Below are positions 32,940 through 42,002 of a stretch of 64,000 bases of DNA, piece by piece. Position 1 is the first letter of the stretch, and each line of letters starts with the position of its first letter. A program made the position numbers and the translations under genes. The notes under the pieces were generated by a model that had not been told where the DNA came from, did no database searches, and saw only the letters and a program-made list of their open reading frames with translations. Where the stretch lies: contig NZ_JAGGOO010000056.1 of NCBI RefSeq assembly GCF_018614415.1, positions 1 through 64,000 on the forward strand. The letters run 5' to 3'. Source of the DNA: Streptomyces sp. ISL-12 (lineage in GTDB: Bacteria > Actinomycetota > Actinomycetes > Streptomycetales > Streptomycetaceae).

Positions 32940-35507
32940 GTGAGCCTCTGGAACGGCCGCCGAGCCAGACGGCGGCCCGCCGAGCCGGCGCCGGACCGGC
33001 GGACCGGGCACCCCCTCGGCCCCGGGAACGGGGAGCCCTCCGGACCGCGCGTGCTCGTCGAGGACCACGACGGCCTGCTCCTGCTCCGCCCGCCCACGGA
33101 CGACACCCTGCTCGCCGCCGACGTCGCCGACCTCGCCCGCGCCCTGCGCGCCGCGGACCAGGACACCGTCACGATCGTCGCCGTCGCCGGGGAGGACGCG
33201 GCGGCGTCGCTCTGGCCCCGGCTGAGCGAGACGCTCGACTCGCTGCGGGAGTCCGGCACCCGGTCCGTGCGGCTGGTGATGTCCGGCGCCGGACTCGACC
33301 GCCCGGACCGGCCCGCCCCGGCCCGCCGGATCGCCGACGCCTGGGGCCTGACGGTCGAGGCCCCCGACGGACCGGTGCTCGTGGTGCCGGGCGGCTCGGT
33401 CTTCGTACCGCCCGGCGACGGCGGCTGGTGGCGCTTCGCCCCCGGTGAACGTCCCGAGGCGCTCGGGCCGCTCACCCCCGCCCCGCGCTGGCAGGCGGCG
33501 ATGCGCCGGGTGCCGGAGCGTACGTCGGACGGCTGCGTCGTGGACCGAATACCGGCGGGCCTGCTGATCCGCCCCGCCGAGGCCACCGCGCCCAGGCCCG
33601 GTGACCTGTTCCACGCCGTCCCCGTGGACCCCCGGCGTCCCGCCGTGGTCGTCGGCGTGCCGTGGGGCGAGGACGTCCTGGCGAGCGAGGTCGCCGACGT
33701 GCTCGCCGCGCTGCCGGTCACCGTCCGCTCCGGCGTCCGGCTCTCCCCGGGCGGGCGGCGCGACCTGCTGCCGCTGGGCCGCGCCGTGGCCGCGCGGCTG
33801 AAGACGGAGGTGGAGGTCACCACCGGGCTCCCGCTCTTCGCCGCCGACAGCCCGCTGGGCACGTACGGCGTACGGTCCGTGCTGGCCGGTCCGGACGGGG
33901 CGCCGCGCTGGCTGCCCTTCGTGGACGCCGTGATGTGCCTGCCCCCGGAAGAGACCCGGCCCGCACCGGGGCCCGACGGCCCGACCGCCGCCACGCCGGA
34001 ACCCACCGCCCCGGCCCCCCGGCTGCTCCGCTGGACCTCACCGCTGCCGGACCCCCGGGGCCCCGAGGACGGCGTCCTCCTCCTCTCCGACACCTGGCGG
34101 GCCACGGTCACCCGGGCCGGGCTGTGGGTGGACCGCCGGGACGGTCCCCCGCCGCCCTGGAGCGCCCGCCCGGTGAGCATCGACGGCCCGACCATCGAGA
34201 TCGGTCTCTCCGGCGACCGGCTCGACGCCTCGCTCTGGCCGGTGCTGTCCCGCCTCCTCGACCGCCTCCCGGCCGACCTGCGCACCCGCACCGCCCTCCA
34301 CGTCCACGCCACCCCGCCCGACGGCGGCCTCGCCCTGCGCACCCTGGCGGCGGACCACGCCCTGCGCGTCATCCGCTTCACCACGGCGTCACGGACGCGA
34401 CCGGGGCCCCGGAGCGGCACCGCCGGCGCGGCGAACGCCACGCGTGTCGCAGGTGTCACGCGCGCCTCCGGCGGTGTGCCCACGGAGTCGAAGCCCCGGC
34501 CGTCGACCGCGACCGGGCCGACGACCCCGGCCGCCGTGCCGCGACCGGCACCGGTGAACAGCGTCTCCGGGGCCACCCCGGCGGCCACCCCGGCGACCGG
34601 TCCCGCCGCACCCGAGCCGACGCCCGCCGCCGCCACCGCCACCGCCTCCGCCGCGTCGGCCACCGCCGCCACGGCGTCGGCCGTACCGAGCGCGCCCCGC
34701 GGGCCGGACGTACCGAAGGACCGCTCACGACCCGCCTCCCCGGCCGCCGCCCCGCGGGCACCGCTCCCGGACGTACCGGTCTCCCCCCGGCACCGGAGCA
34801 CCGTCCCGGAACGCACCGCCTTCCGGGCGCTGGCCGCACCCGTGTGGGAGGGGCAGAGCGCGGCGGTGGACCGGGCGCTGGCGGGCATGCCCGTGCCGCG
34901 CGGGGAGGAGCAGGACGCGGCGCGTGCCGACCTGATCGCGTTGCGGCTGTACCTCCGGGACGACGACGGGCCGCTGGGCCACGAGGAGCTGGCGAAGTCC
35001 CTGCGGTCGGGCGAGGAGCGCCTCGTCCCGTACGCCCGCTGTCTGGCGTCCGGGCTCGCGCGGCTGCCGTCGTACCGCGGTGCCGTACTGCGCGGACGAG
35101 GCGGCGCGGCCGGGCTCGACGGGCTGCGGCCGGGGCAGGTGCTGCGGGACCCGGCGCCGTTGAGCGGGCTGCCGTTCGATCCGGACGGGAAGGAGCGGGT
35201 CGCGGGCGTGGGCTTCGCGATCTGGTCCCTCACCGGCCGCCGGGTCCGGCAGTTGCTGGACGCGGACGGCGACGAGGTCGTCTTCGCCCCGGGCACCGCC
35301 TTCAAGGTCCTCGGCGTACGGGCGGCCGACGACTCGCCTCCCCTGGTCCTGCTGCGCCAGCTGCCCGACATCCCCACCGCGTCCACCGTGCTGGAGGACG
35401 CGGACGAGACCGCGCTCACCCGCCTGGACCACGCCCTGGCGGACCGCACGTCGCCCGGTGCGGGCGACTGGCCGGGCCGCTGTGCCGGGCCCGTCGGCGA
35501 CCACTGA
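32940..35507 (+). CDS. large repeat-containing protein with a C-terminal ADP-ribosyltransferase-like domain
   Basis: 855 residues, no signal peptide. Three roughly similar alpha/beta units fill residues ~35-480; the shared pattern is LWP-x-LS-x2-LD-x-L (SLWPRLSETLDSL, then SLWPVLSRLLDRL). A Thr/Ala/Pro-rich linker of about 150 residues follows. The last ~150 residues resemble an ADP-ribosyltransferase fold: a YRGAVLRGRG strand supplying the first Arg, a middle VAGVGFAIWSLTGRRVRQLL strand-helix with Ser, and DEVVFAPGTAFKVLGVR, where Glu of DEVVF matches the catalytic Glu of the R-S-E class. The Q/E two positions before it is Gly. An auxiliary or regulatory role without catalysis is equally possible. 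Start at 32940 (GTG). A ricin-type lectin gene follows. Confidence 0.7.
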   Translation: MSLWNGRRARRRPAEPAPDRRTGHPLGPGNGEPSGPRVLVEDHDGLLLLRPPTDDTLLAADVADLARALRAADQDTVTIVAVAGEDAAASLWPRLSETLDSLRESGTRSVRLVMSGAGLDRPDRPAPARRIADAWGLTVEAPDGPVLVVPGGSVFVPPGDGGWWRFAPGERPEALGPLTPAPRWQAAMRRVPERTSDGCVVDRIPAGLLIRPAEATAPRPGDLFHAVPVDPRRPAVVVGVPWGEDVLASEVADVLAALPVTVRSGVRLSPGGRRDLLPLGRAVAARLKTEVEVTTGLPLFAADSPLGTYGVRSVLAGPDGAPRWLPFVDAVMCLPPEETRPAPGPDGPTAATPEPTAPAPRLLRWTSPLPDPRGPEDGVLLLSDTWRATVTRAGLWVDRRDGPPPPWSARPVSIDGPTIEIGLSGDRLDASLWPVLSRLLDRLPADLRTRTALHVHATPPDGGLALRTLAADHALRVIRFTTASRTRPGPRSGTAGAANATRVAGVTRASGGVPTESKPRPSTATGPTTPAAVPRPAPVNSVSGATPAATPATGPAAPEPTPAAATATASAASATAATASAVPSAPRGPDVPKDRSRPASPAAAPRAPLPDVPVSPRHRSTVPERTAFRALAAPVWEGQSAAVDRALAGMPVPRGEEQDAARADLIALRLYLRDDDGPLGHEELAKSLRSGEERLVPYARCLASGLARLPSYRGAVLRGRGGAAGLDGLRPGQVLRDPAPLSGLPFDPDGKERVAGVGFAIWSLTGRRVRQLLDADGDEVVFAPGTAFKVLGVRAADDSPPLVLLRQLPDIPTASTVLEDADETALTRLDHALADRTSPGAGDWPGRCAGPVGDH

Positions 35508-35543
35508 ACCGCACTTCCCACACCTCGACAAGGAGCAGCGTTC

Positions 35544-36956
35544 ATGCCACGTCAGAACGAACCGCCCTCCTCCGAGACGGCGCCCCCCGTCACCGTCCGG
35601 CGGGCGGTGGCCGTCCCGGGGCCGGCCCAGGACCCCGGCGCCGCCCTCGGCCCACGCGTCCCCGCCCCGGAACCCACGCCCGCTCCCGTGGCCCCCGCAC
35701 CGACCGCCTCCGCCCCGGATCCCGGACCGGAACTCGAACCGGCGCCCGCCGCCACGTCCGCCCCCGCTGGGAAACGTTTCGGCAAGCCCCGCTGGGCGGA
35801 ACAGGAGCAGCGGCCCGAGACGAAGTCCCCGGCGGAGCCCGAGACGGAACCGGAGGTGAAGTCCGGGACGAAACCCGGGACGCGGCCCGGGACGGCGTCC
35901 AAGGCAGAACGCAAGACGGCGTCCGAAGCGCAGCCCGGGGCAAAGCCCGAAGCGGAAGCGAAGGCGGAGCCCGAAGCCGCCCCCAGCCCGCTCGCCGCAG
36001 CCGCAACCGCCGCCGAAGCCGAAGCCACCGCCGCCGGCGCGTCCCAGCCCGCCGATCAGCACCCCTCCCGCCCCCGGCGCCCCCTGCTCGCCGCCGCCGG
36101 CATCGCGGGCGCGTTGCTGATCTCCGTACCGTTCCTGGTGCTGGCCGCGATCGGGGACGACGACGACCGGTCGATCGCCACGGCGCCCGTCGGCGGTACG
36201 ACGCTCGGCCCCGGCACGTCGGACGACGAGCTGCCCGCCGACTACGCGGCCGAGTCCCCGTCTCCCTCGCCGAGCGCGTCGAAGGCCTCCCCCTCGGCGA
36301 AGTCCCCCTCTCCCGCCGAGGTGAAGGCCGCGCCGCAGGGCACGGAGGAGAAGACGGCGGCGGAGGAGGAGAAGAAGACGAAGGAGCCGGCCGCCGGGAA
36401 GACGACCAAGGCCGCGCGGACCGAGAAGAAGGCCACGACGAAGAAGACGCCCGAGCCCACCGCCCGTGAGCTGGCCAACGCCGCCTCCAGTCAGTCGGCC
36501 GTCCTGCTGAAGAACACCGCGACGGGCAAGTGCGCCGATGTGCCCGGTTACGGGACCGGGTCCGTCGACGGTCCGGTGCGGCAGTACATCTGCCGGGACG
36601 GCAGCTCCGACAACCAGCAGTGGGACCTGAACGTCGTATCGGCGTCGGGCGGGCCCGGCGGGGCGAGCCTGTTCGTCATCAAGAACGTCAAGGACGGGCT
36701 CTGCTTCGACCTGCCCAAGTACGGCAGTGTCGGGAAGGGGACCCAGGTCACCGAGTTCCCCTGCAACACCACCCGGTCGGACAACCACCTCTGGTACCTG
36801 GAACCCCGCGCGGGCGGCACGTACGCGCTGCGCAATCTCGTCGCCAACCTGTGCCTGGGCGTGAACGGCGGCAAGACCGCCGGCGACGACGCCGAACTCC
36901 AGGTGATGACCTGCGGGGAGAACCAGTACACCGCCCAGCGCTGGGTCTTCTCCTGA
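35544..36956 (+). CDS. membrane-anchored ricin-type beta-trefoil lectin protein
   Basis: 470 residues. A long disordered N-terminus (to ~180) is made of Pro/Ala and then Lys/Glu/Thr repeats (EPETEPEVKSGTKPGTRPGT). One membrane segment, LLAAAGIAGALLISVPFLVL, sits near residue 190, and a Ser/Lys/Glu linker follows. The C-terminal ~150 residues form a ricin B-type trefoil with the three diagnostic Q/L-x-W motifs: DNQQWDL, DNHLWYL, and TAQRWVFS. The topology suggests an extracellular carbohydrate-binding domain held at the membrane. It is 36 nt downstream of the ART-like protein gene, behind AGGAGC; the pair is probably an operon. Confidence 0.85.
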   Translation: MPRQNEPPSSETAPPVTVRRAVAVPGPAQDPGAALGPRVPAPEPTPAPVAPAPTASAPDPGPELEPAPAATSAPAGKRFGKPRWAEQEQRPETKSPAEPETEPEVKSGTKPGTRPGTASKAERKTASEAQPGAKPEAEAKAEPEAAPSPLAAAATAAEAEATAAGASQPADQHPSRPRRPLLAAAGIAGALLISVPFLVLAAIGDDDDRSIATAPVGGTTLGPGTSDDELPADYAAESPSPSPSASKASPSAKSPSPAEVKAAPQGTEEKTAAEEEKKTKEPAAGKTTKAARTEKKATTKKTPEPTARELANAASSQSAVLLKNTATGKCADVPGYGTGSVDGPVRQYICRDGSSDNQQWDLNVVSASGGPGGASLFVIKNVKDGLCFDLPKYGSVGKGTQVTEFPCNTTRSDNHLWYLEPRAGGTYALRNLVANLCLGVNGGKTAGDDAELQVMTCGENQYTAQRWVFS

Positions 36957-36971
36957 CCCTTCCGTGACGGT

Positions 36972-37007
36972 CCTGGCCCCGGCGGGCCGTGCCACGCCGG
37001 GGTCAGG
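36972..37007. terminator. strong bidirectional terminator
   Basis: A 13-bp stem with one G-U pair, CCTGGCCCCGGCG at 36972-36984 and CGCCGGGGTCAGG at 36995-37007, lies between the convergent lectin and LacI genes and includes the LacI stop codon. Confidence 0.85.
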
Positions 37008-38058
37008 AGGACTTCCGCTCCACCAGCTGTGTCGCCAGCACCGCCTGCTGCCGCGCCGGCCCCCGGGACGCGGCCGGGCGGCGGTCGGCGATCTCGGTGA
37101 GCAGCAGGTCGATCATCGCGCGGCCCATCTCCACGATGGGCTGGCGGACGCTGGTCAGCGGCGGGTCCATGTGGCGGGCGATGGCCGAGTCGTCGTAACC
37201 GACCAGCGCCACGTCCTCCGGGATGCGCAGGCCGGCCTCGCGCAGGACCTGGCGGGCGCCGGCCGCCATCACGTCGGAGCCGCAGAACACCGCGTCCAGG
37301 TCGGGGCGGCGGCGCAGCAGCTCGGCCATCGCGCGGCGCCCGCCCTCCTCGGTGAAGTCGCCCGGTTCGACGAGCCGTTCGTCCCCCTCCAGGCCGGCTT
37401 CCCGCAGGGCGTCGCGGTAGCCGTCGACGCGGCGCTGGGCGCCGTAGACGTCCAGGCGGCCGGTGATGTGGGCGATCCGGCGCCGGCCCCGGGAGAGCAG
37501 GTGTTCGACGGCCGAGCGGGCGCCGCCGTAGTTGTCGGAGTCGACGGAGGCCAGGGCCTCGGTGGCGGAGCGCGGGCCGCTGATCACCGCGGGGATCTCC
37601 AGCTGGGCGAGCAGGTCGGGCAGCGGGTCGTCGGCGTGCACGGAGACCAGCAGGACGCCGTCCACCCGGTGGGCGGCGAGGTACTGGGCGAGGCGCTGCC
37701 GCTCCCGGTCACTGCCCGCGAAGATCAGCAGCAGCTGCATCTCGGTGTCGGCCAGCTCGGCGCCGACGCCGCGCAGGATGGCGGAGAAGTACGGTTCCGA
37801 GAAGAACCGGGTCTCCGGCTCGGGGACGACCAGGGCGATGGCGTCGGTGCGGTTGGCGGCCAGGGCGCGGGCGGCCGTGTTCGGCACGTAGCCGAGTTCG
37901 GCGACCGCCGCCTCGACGGCCGCGCGGGTCGCGTCGCTCACCCGGGGCGATCCGTTGATCACCCGGGAGACGGTGCCGCGGCCGACCCCGGCGCGGGCGG
38001 CGACCTCCTCCAGGGTCGGGCGCCGGACGCCCCGGCTCCGCCCACCGCTGACCACCAT
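37003..38058 (-). CDS. LacI family regulator, second CebR-like protein
   Basis: 351 residues. N-terminal LacI HTH with hinge: RPTLEEVAARAGVGRGTVSR, then VINGSPRVSDATRAAVEAAV and ELGYVPNTAARALA. The periplasmic-binding-protein-like core has EPETRFFSEPYFSAILRGVG, HLLSRGRRRIAHITGRLDV, and VALVGYDDSAIARHMDPPLT. It is a close paralogue of the regulator at 44331: the DNA-reading helix VGRGTVSRVINGSP is identical, so both probably see the same operator. It lies 73 nt downstream of bglC on the same strand. Confidence 0.9.
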   Translation of the reverse strand: MVVSGGRSRGVRRPTLEEVAARAGVGRGTVSRVINGSPRVSDATRAAVEAAVAELGYVPNTAARALAANRTDAIALVVPEPETRFFSEPYFSAILRGVGAELADTEMQLLLIFAGSDRERQRLAQYLAAHRVDGVLLVSVHADDPLPDLLAQLEIPAVISGPRSATEALASVDSDNYGGARSAVEHLLSRGRRRIAHITGRLDVYGAQRRVDGYRDALREAGLEGDERLVEPGDFTEEGGRRAMAELLRRRPDLDAVFCGSDVMAAGARQVLREAGLRIPEDVALVGYDDSAIARHMDPPLTSVRQPIVEMGRAMIDLLLTEIADRRPAASRGPARQQAVLATQLVERKSS

Positions 38059-38131
38059 GGTCGCCGCCTTCCCTTTCGCCGCTGTCAGGCCAGGAATGTA
38101 ACAGCCGCGGCCATGGTGGAAGCCCGAGGTG

Positions 38132-39589
38132 TTATCCCTGCTCGCCGGCGGCCGGCAGGGCGTTGCGCCGGATCACGTCGGCGTACCAGTGGGCGCTCGC
38201 CTTGGGGATGCGGCGCTGGGTGGCGTAGTCGACGTACACGGCGCCGAAGCGCTTCGAGTAGCCGTAGGCCCATTCGAAGTTGTCCAGCAGGGACCACAGG
38301 AAGTAGCCCCGGACGTCCGCGCCGTCGGCGACGGCCCGCCGGACCGCCCCCAGGTGGGCGTGCAGGTAGGTGATCCGCTCCGGGTCGTTCACCACGCCCT
38401 CGGGGGAGACGTAGTCGTCGAAGGCGGCGCCGTTCTCGGTGACCATCAGCGGCAGGCCGGGGTGTGCCTTGGCCAGGTCGGTCAGCAGGGTGTGCAGCCC
38501 GTCCGGGTCGATGGCCCAGTTCATCGCCGTGAGGTTGTCGTTGGCGAGGTGGAAGGAGACGTGGCCGGAGCCCGTCCACGGGGAGTGGTCGCTGGCGCCG
38601 TGGCCGTCGTTGCCGGTGCTGCCGGTGCCGTCGGCGGGCAGCGAGACCACGGTCGGCGCGTAGTAGTTGACGCCGAGCACGTCGATGGGGCGGGAGATCT
38701 CGGCCAGGTCGCCGTCGCGCACCAGCTGCCCCCAGTCGACGATGTGCGCGGTGTCGGCGAGCAGGTCCTCGGGGTAGGCGCCGTCGAGGAGGGGGCCGGT
38801 GAAGACGCGGTTGCCGACCGCGTCGATGCGGCGGGCCGCCTCGGCGTCCTCGGGGCTGTCGGTGAGGGGGCGCACCTGGTGGAGGTTGAGGGTGATGGAG
38901 GCCTGTGCGGTCGTCGGCAGGGACGCGCGCAGCGCGCCGATCGCCCTGCCGTGCGCCAGGTTGAGGTGGTGGGCGGCGCGCAGGGTGGCGGCCGGGTCGG
39001 TGCGGCCCGGGGCGTGCACGCCGGAGCCGTAGCCGAGGAAGGCGCTGCACCAGGGCTCGTTGAGGGTGGTCCACACGCCGACGCGGTCGCCCAGGGCACG
39101 GGCCATGATGTCGGCGTACTCGGCGAAGCGGTCGGCGGTGTCGCGCTGCGGCCAGCCGCCCGCGTCCTCCAGCTCCTGGGGCAGGTCCCAGTGGTAGAGG
39201 GTGGCGACGGGGGTGATGCCCGCCTCCAGCAGTTCGTCGGTGAGCCGGCGGTAGAAGTCCAGGCCGCGTTCGACGGCGGGCCCGCGGCCGGTGGGCTGGA
39301 CCCGGGACCAGGAGACCGAGAAGCGGTACGCCTTGAGACCGAGGTCCTTCATCAGGGCCACGTCGTCGCGGTACCGGTGGTAGTGGTCGGCGGCGATGTC
39401 ACCGGTGTCCCCGTTGCGGACCTTGCCGGGGGTGTGGCTGAAGGTGTCCCAGATGGAGGGCGTGCGGCCGTCCTCGGCGGCGGCACCCTCCACCTGGTAC
39501 GCGGCGGTGGCGGTGCCCCAGACGAAGCCCGCCGGGAAGGAGGCGTCGGAGGCCGACCGGGCAGTGGTCTCGGGTCGTACGGCGGTCAT
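38132..39589 (-). CDS. bglC: GH1 beta-glucosidase (BglC-type)
   Basis: 485-residue cytoplasmic family 1 glycosidase that would hydrolyse imported cellobiose to glucose. Motifs: FVWGTATAAYQVEGAAAEDG, IWDTFSHTPGKVRNGDTGDI, the acid/base Glu in TTLNEPWCSAFLGYGSGVHA, and the nucleophile Glu in LMVTENGAAFDDYVSPEG. A CebR-type box lies one base upstream of its start codon (39591-39604). It is last in the cebEFG-bglC order; a second GH1 gene of the same type is at 45690. Confidence 0.93.
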   Translation of the reverse strand: MTAVRPETTARSASDASFPAGFVWGTATAAYQVEGAAAEDGRTPSIWDTFSHTPGKVRNGDTGDIAADHYHRYRDDVALMKDLGLKAYRFSVSWSRVQPTGRGPAVERGLDFYRRLTDELLEAGITPVATLYHWDLPQELEDAGGWPQRDTADRFAEYADIMARALGDRVGVWTTLNEPWCSAFLGYGSGVHAPGRTDPAATLRAAHHLNLAHGRAIGALRASLPTTAQASITLNLHQVRPLTDSPEDAEAARRIDAVGNRVFTGPLLDGAYPEDLLADTAHIVDWGQLVRDGDLAEISRPIDVLGVNYYAPTVVSLPADGTGSTGNDGHGASDHSPWTGSGHVSFHLANDNLTAMNWAIDPDGLHTLLTDLAKAHPGLPLMVTENGAAFDDYVSPEGVVNDPERITYLHAHLGAVRRAVADGADVRGYFLWSLLDNFEWAYGYSKRFGAVYVDYATQRRIPKASAHWYADVIRRNALPAAGEQG

Positions 39590-39590
39590 G

Positions 39591-39604
39591 TGAGAGCGCT
39601 CCCA
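39591..39604. promoter_or_regulatory. CebR-type operator before bglC
   Basis: TGAGAGCGCTCCCA differs at one position from the palindrome TGGGAGCGCTCCCA found before the second beta-glucosidase. It directly abuts the bglC start codon, so repressor bound here would block initiation. Confidence 0.85.
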
Positions 39605-39800
39605 AGGGCGTGAGAAGGAGTGGGGCGGGGAGGTCCGGCGGTGCGGGCGGACGGGTACGGGAAGCGAGCGCGGCGGGCGAGGGCCGAGGGCAGGGAGGAG
39701 GGCCGGGGCCGACGGGTGTGTACGGAGCCAGGGCCGGGGGGCCGGCAGGGCCCGCGTGCGGGGCGGGCCCTGCCGGCGGGTGACCGGCGGGGTGGCGCGT

Positions 39801-39885
39801 CGGTGGTTCGACGGCCGGTGGTTCGACGGCCGGTGGTTCGACGGCCGATGGTTCGACGGCCGATGGTTCGACGGCCGGTGGTTCG
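39801..39885. repeat. 15-bp tandem repeat array
   Basis: The unit CGGTGGTTCGACGGC is repeated about 5.7 times with G/A variation at the third position. It sits in the 357-bp gap between bglC and cebG; no gene is supported in this gap. Confidence 0.9.
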
Positions 39886-39897
39886 GTGAACCGGTGC

Positions 39898-39946
39898 CGC
39901 GGTGGGCCGCGGTGGGCCGCGGTGGGCCGCGGTGGGCCGCGGTGGG
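39898..39946. repeat. 10-bp tandem repeat abutting the cebG stop
   Basis: GGTGGGCCGC is repeated four times in full plus a fifth partial copy, ending exactly at the TGA of cebG (39947-39949 on the minus strand). Confidence 0.9.
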
Positions 39947-40867
39947 TCAGCCCTTGACCGCGCCCGCCATGATGCCTCCGACGATCTGCTTGCCGAAGAC
40001 CACGAAGACCACCAGCAGCGGCAGCGTGCTGATCAGCGCTCCGGCCATGACGATGCTCTGGTCGGGGGTGTAGGAGGCGCTGAGCTGGCCGAGCGCCACC
40101 TGGAGCGTCGGGTTCTCCGCGGACAGGGAGAGGAAGGGCCAGAAGAAGTCGTTCCAGGCCTGGACGAAGGTGAGCATGCCGAGCACCATCATCGCGGGCC
40201 GGGCCGCGGGCAGGACGATGCTCCACACGATGCGGAGGTTGTTCGCCCCGTCCACCTTGGCCGCCTCGATGAGTTCGTAGGGCAGGGCCTCCAGCAGGTA
40301 CTGGCGCATGAAGAAGACACCGAAGGCGCCGACCAGGGTCGGGAAGATCACCGACTCCAGCTTCCCGCCCCAGCCGATGTCCGCCATCATCATGAACAGC
40401 GGCACGACGCTGAGCTGCGGCGGGATCGTCAGCGTGGCGACGACCGCGGTCATCAGCACGCCCCGGCCGCGGAAGCGCATCTTGGCGAAGGCGTAGCCGG
40501 CCAGGGTGCAGAAGAACAGCGTGGCGACGGTGATGCTGCCGGACACGATGACGCTGTTGACGATGGCCTTGCCGAGGTTGGCCTGTTCCCAGGCCGCCTC
40601 CAGGTTGTTCCACAGCCGCCCGCCGGGGATGAACGGCGGTGGGCTGTCGAGGACCCGCTGCTGGTCGTGCGAGGCGGCGACCAGCGTCCAGTACAAGGGG
40701 AAGACGGACCCCAGACCGACGATGATCAGCGCGAGATAGGTGTACGGGCCGCCCTTGAGCTGCTCGCCGGCGCCGAGCCTGAGGCGGCGGCCCTTGCCGG
40801 CGGGGGCGGGGAGCGGAGCCGGGGGCACGCCCGGCGCGGTCTTGGTGGGACTACTGGTCGTGGTCAT
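39947..40867 (-). CDS. cebG: ABC sugar permease CebG (inner membrane component 2)
   Basis: 306-residue membrane permease of the MalG/CUT1 type. Six hydrophobic segments; the first is YLALIIVGLGSVFPLYWTLV. The EAA loop reads EALPYELIEAAKVDGANNLR, followed by IVLPAARPAMMV, which docks to the ATPase. With CebF and CebE it forms the cellobiose/cellotriose importer; energy is supplied in Streptomyces by the shared ATPase MsiK, not encoded in this window. It starts 14 nt after the cebF stop. Confidence 0.92.
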   Translation of the reverse strand: MTTTSSPTKTAPGVPPAPLPAPAGKGRRLRLGAGEQLKGGPYTYLALIIVGLGSVFPLYWTLVAASHDQQRVLDSPPPFIPGGRLWNNLEAAWEQANLGKAIVNSVIVSGSITVATLFFCTLAGYAFAKMRFRGRGVLMTAVVATLTIPPQLSVVPLFMMMADIGWGGKLESVIFPTLVGAFGVFFMRQYLLEALPYELIEAAKVDGANNLRIVWSIVLPAARPAMMVLGMLTFVQAWNDFFWPFLSLSAENPTLQVALGQLSASYTPDQSIVMAGALISTLPLLVVFVVFGKQIVGGIMAGAVKG

Positions 40868-40881
40868 CGAAGTCGCTCCCG

Positions 40882-41874
40882 TCAGGCCGCGCTCTTGCGC
40901 ACGAACCGGCTGACGATCCAGTTGATCAGGGCGATGAGCAGCAGCAGGACGAGCATGGCCCAGGCCACCGCCGCGGCCGGGCCGAGGTGTTGCAGCTTCC
41001 AGCCGTAGTTGTAGAGGTAGATGCTGAGCGTCTCGTACTGGTGCTCGCTGCCGCCGACGGCGCCGAGCGTGCCGCCCTGGAGCAGCAGCGGCTCACCGAA
41101 CAGCTGCATGGAGCCGATCGTCGAGATGACGATGGTGAACAGGATCGTCGGCCGCAGCGAGGGGATGGTCACCTTGCGGAACTGCTGCCAGCGCGAGGCC
41201 CCGTCGATCGACGCCGCCTCGTACAGGTCGGACGGCACGGCCTGCATGGCCGCCAGGTAGATCAGGGCGTTGTAGCCGGTCCAGCGCCAGATCACGATGA
41301 CCGAGATCGCGATCTTGGACGACCACTCGCCGTTGCCCCAGTTGATGTTGTCGACGCCGACGAAGCTCAGCACCCAGTTGAGGAGGCCGCCGTCGGCCCG
41401 GAACACCAGGGCGAAGACGAGGGCGGCGGTCGCCACCGAGGTGGCGTACGGGGTGAGGATCACCGTGCGCCAGAAGGTGCTGGCGCGCAGCTTGTAGTTG
41501 AGCAGGTGGGCCAGGCCCAGCGCGACCAGCAGCTGCGGGACGGTCGACAGGACGCCGATGATGAAGGTGTTGGAGACGGCCGTCCAGAACTCGGAGTCCT
41601 GGAGGATCGTGGAGAAGTTCTCGAAGCCCACCCACTCGGACTGGTCGAGACTCGTCATCTCCACCCGGTGCAGGGCGATCCAGCCGGTGTAGAGGAGCGG
41701 GTAGAGCCCGAAGGCACCGAAGATGAGGAAGAAGGGAGCGATGTACGCGTACGGCGACGCCTTGTCGTCGAAGCGCCACAGCCGCGTGCGCCACGCGCTG
41801 GGTGCCTTCGACGCGGCGCCGGGGCCGCCGGCGGACGGCTTGTCGGCACCCCGTGTGGGGGTTGTGGTTGCCAC
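40882..41874 (-). CDS. cebF: ABC sugar permease CebF (inner membrane component 1)
   Basis: About 330-residue MalF-type permease. After an ~30-residue Ala/Gly-rich N-terminus the first membrane segment is YAYIAPFFLIFGAFGLYPLL; the EAA loop is AVPSDLYEAASIDGASRWQQ followed by FRKVTIPSLRPTIL. A GTG at 41874 with AAGGA 8 nt upstream is preferred over the ATG at 41940. A 612-bp gap full of repeats separates it from cebE, which is unusual for a transporter operon. Confidence 0.92.
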   Translation of the reverse strand: MATTTPTRGADKPSAGGPGAASKAPSAWRTRLWRFDDKASPYAYIAPFFLIFGAFGLYPLLYTGWIALHRVEMTSLDQSEWVGFENFSTILQDSEFWTAVSNTFIIGVLSTVPQLLVALGLAHLLNYKLRASTFWRTVILTPYATSVATAALVFALVFRADGGLLNWVLSFVGVDNINWGNGEWSSKIAISVIVIWRWTGYNALIYLAAMQAVPSDLYEAASIDGASRWQQFRKVTIPSLRPTILFTIVISTIGSMQLFGEPLLLQGGTLGAVGGSEHQYETLSIYLYNYGWKLQHLGPAAAVAWAMLVLLLLIALINWIVSRFVRKSAA

Positions 41875-42002
41875 GGAGGGAGTCCTTCCCTGGGAGGTCT
41901 GGCCGGGTGGGGCGGGAGGCGGGTCGCCGGGCCGGGCCACCGTCCCGTCGTTCCCTCCCCGCGCGGACCGGCCCGGCGTCGGGCGGCCCGCGCGGCGGTC
42001 CT

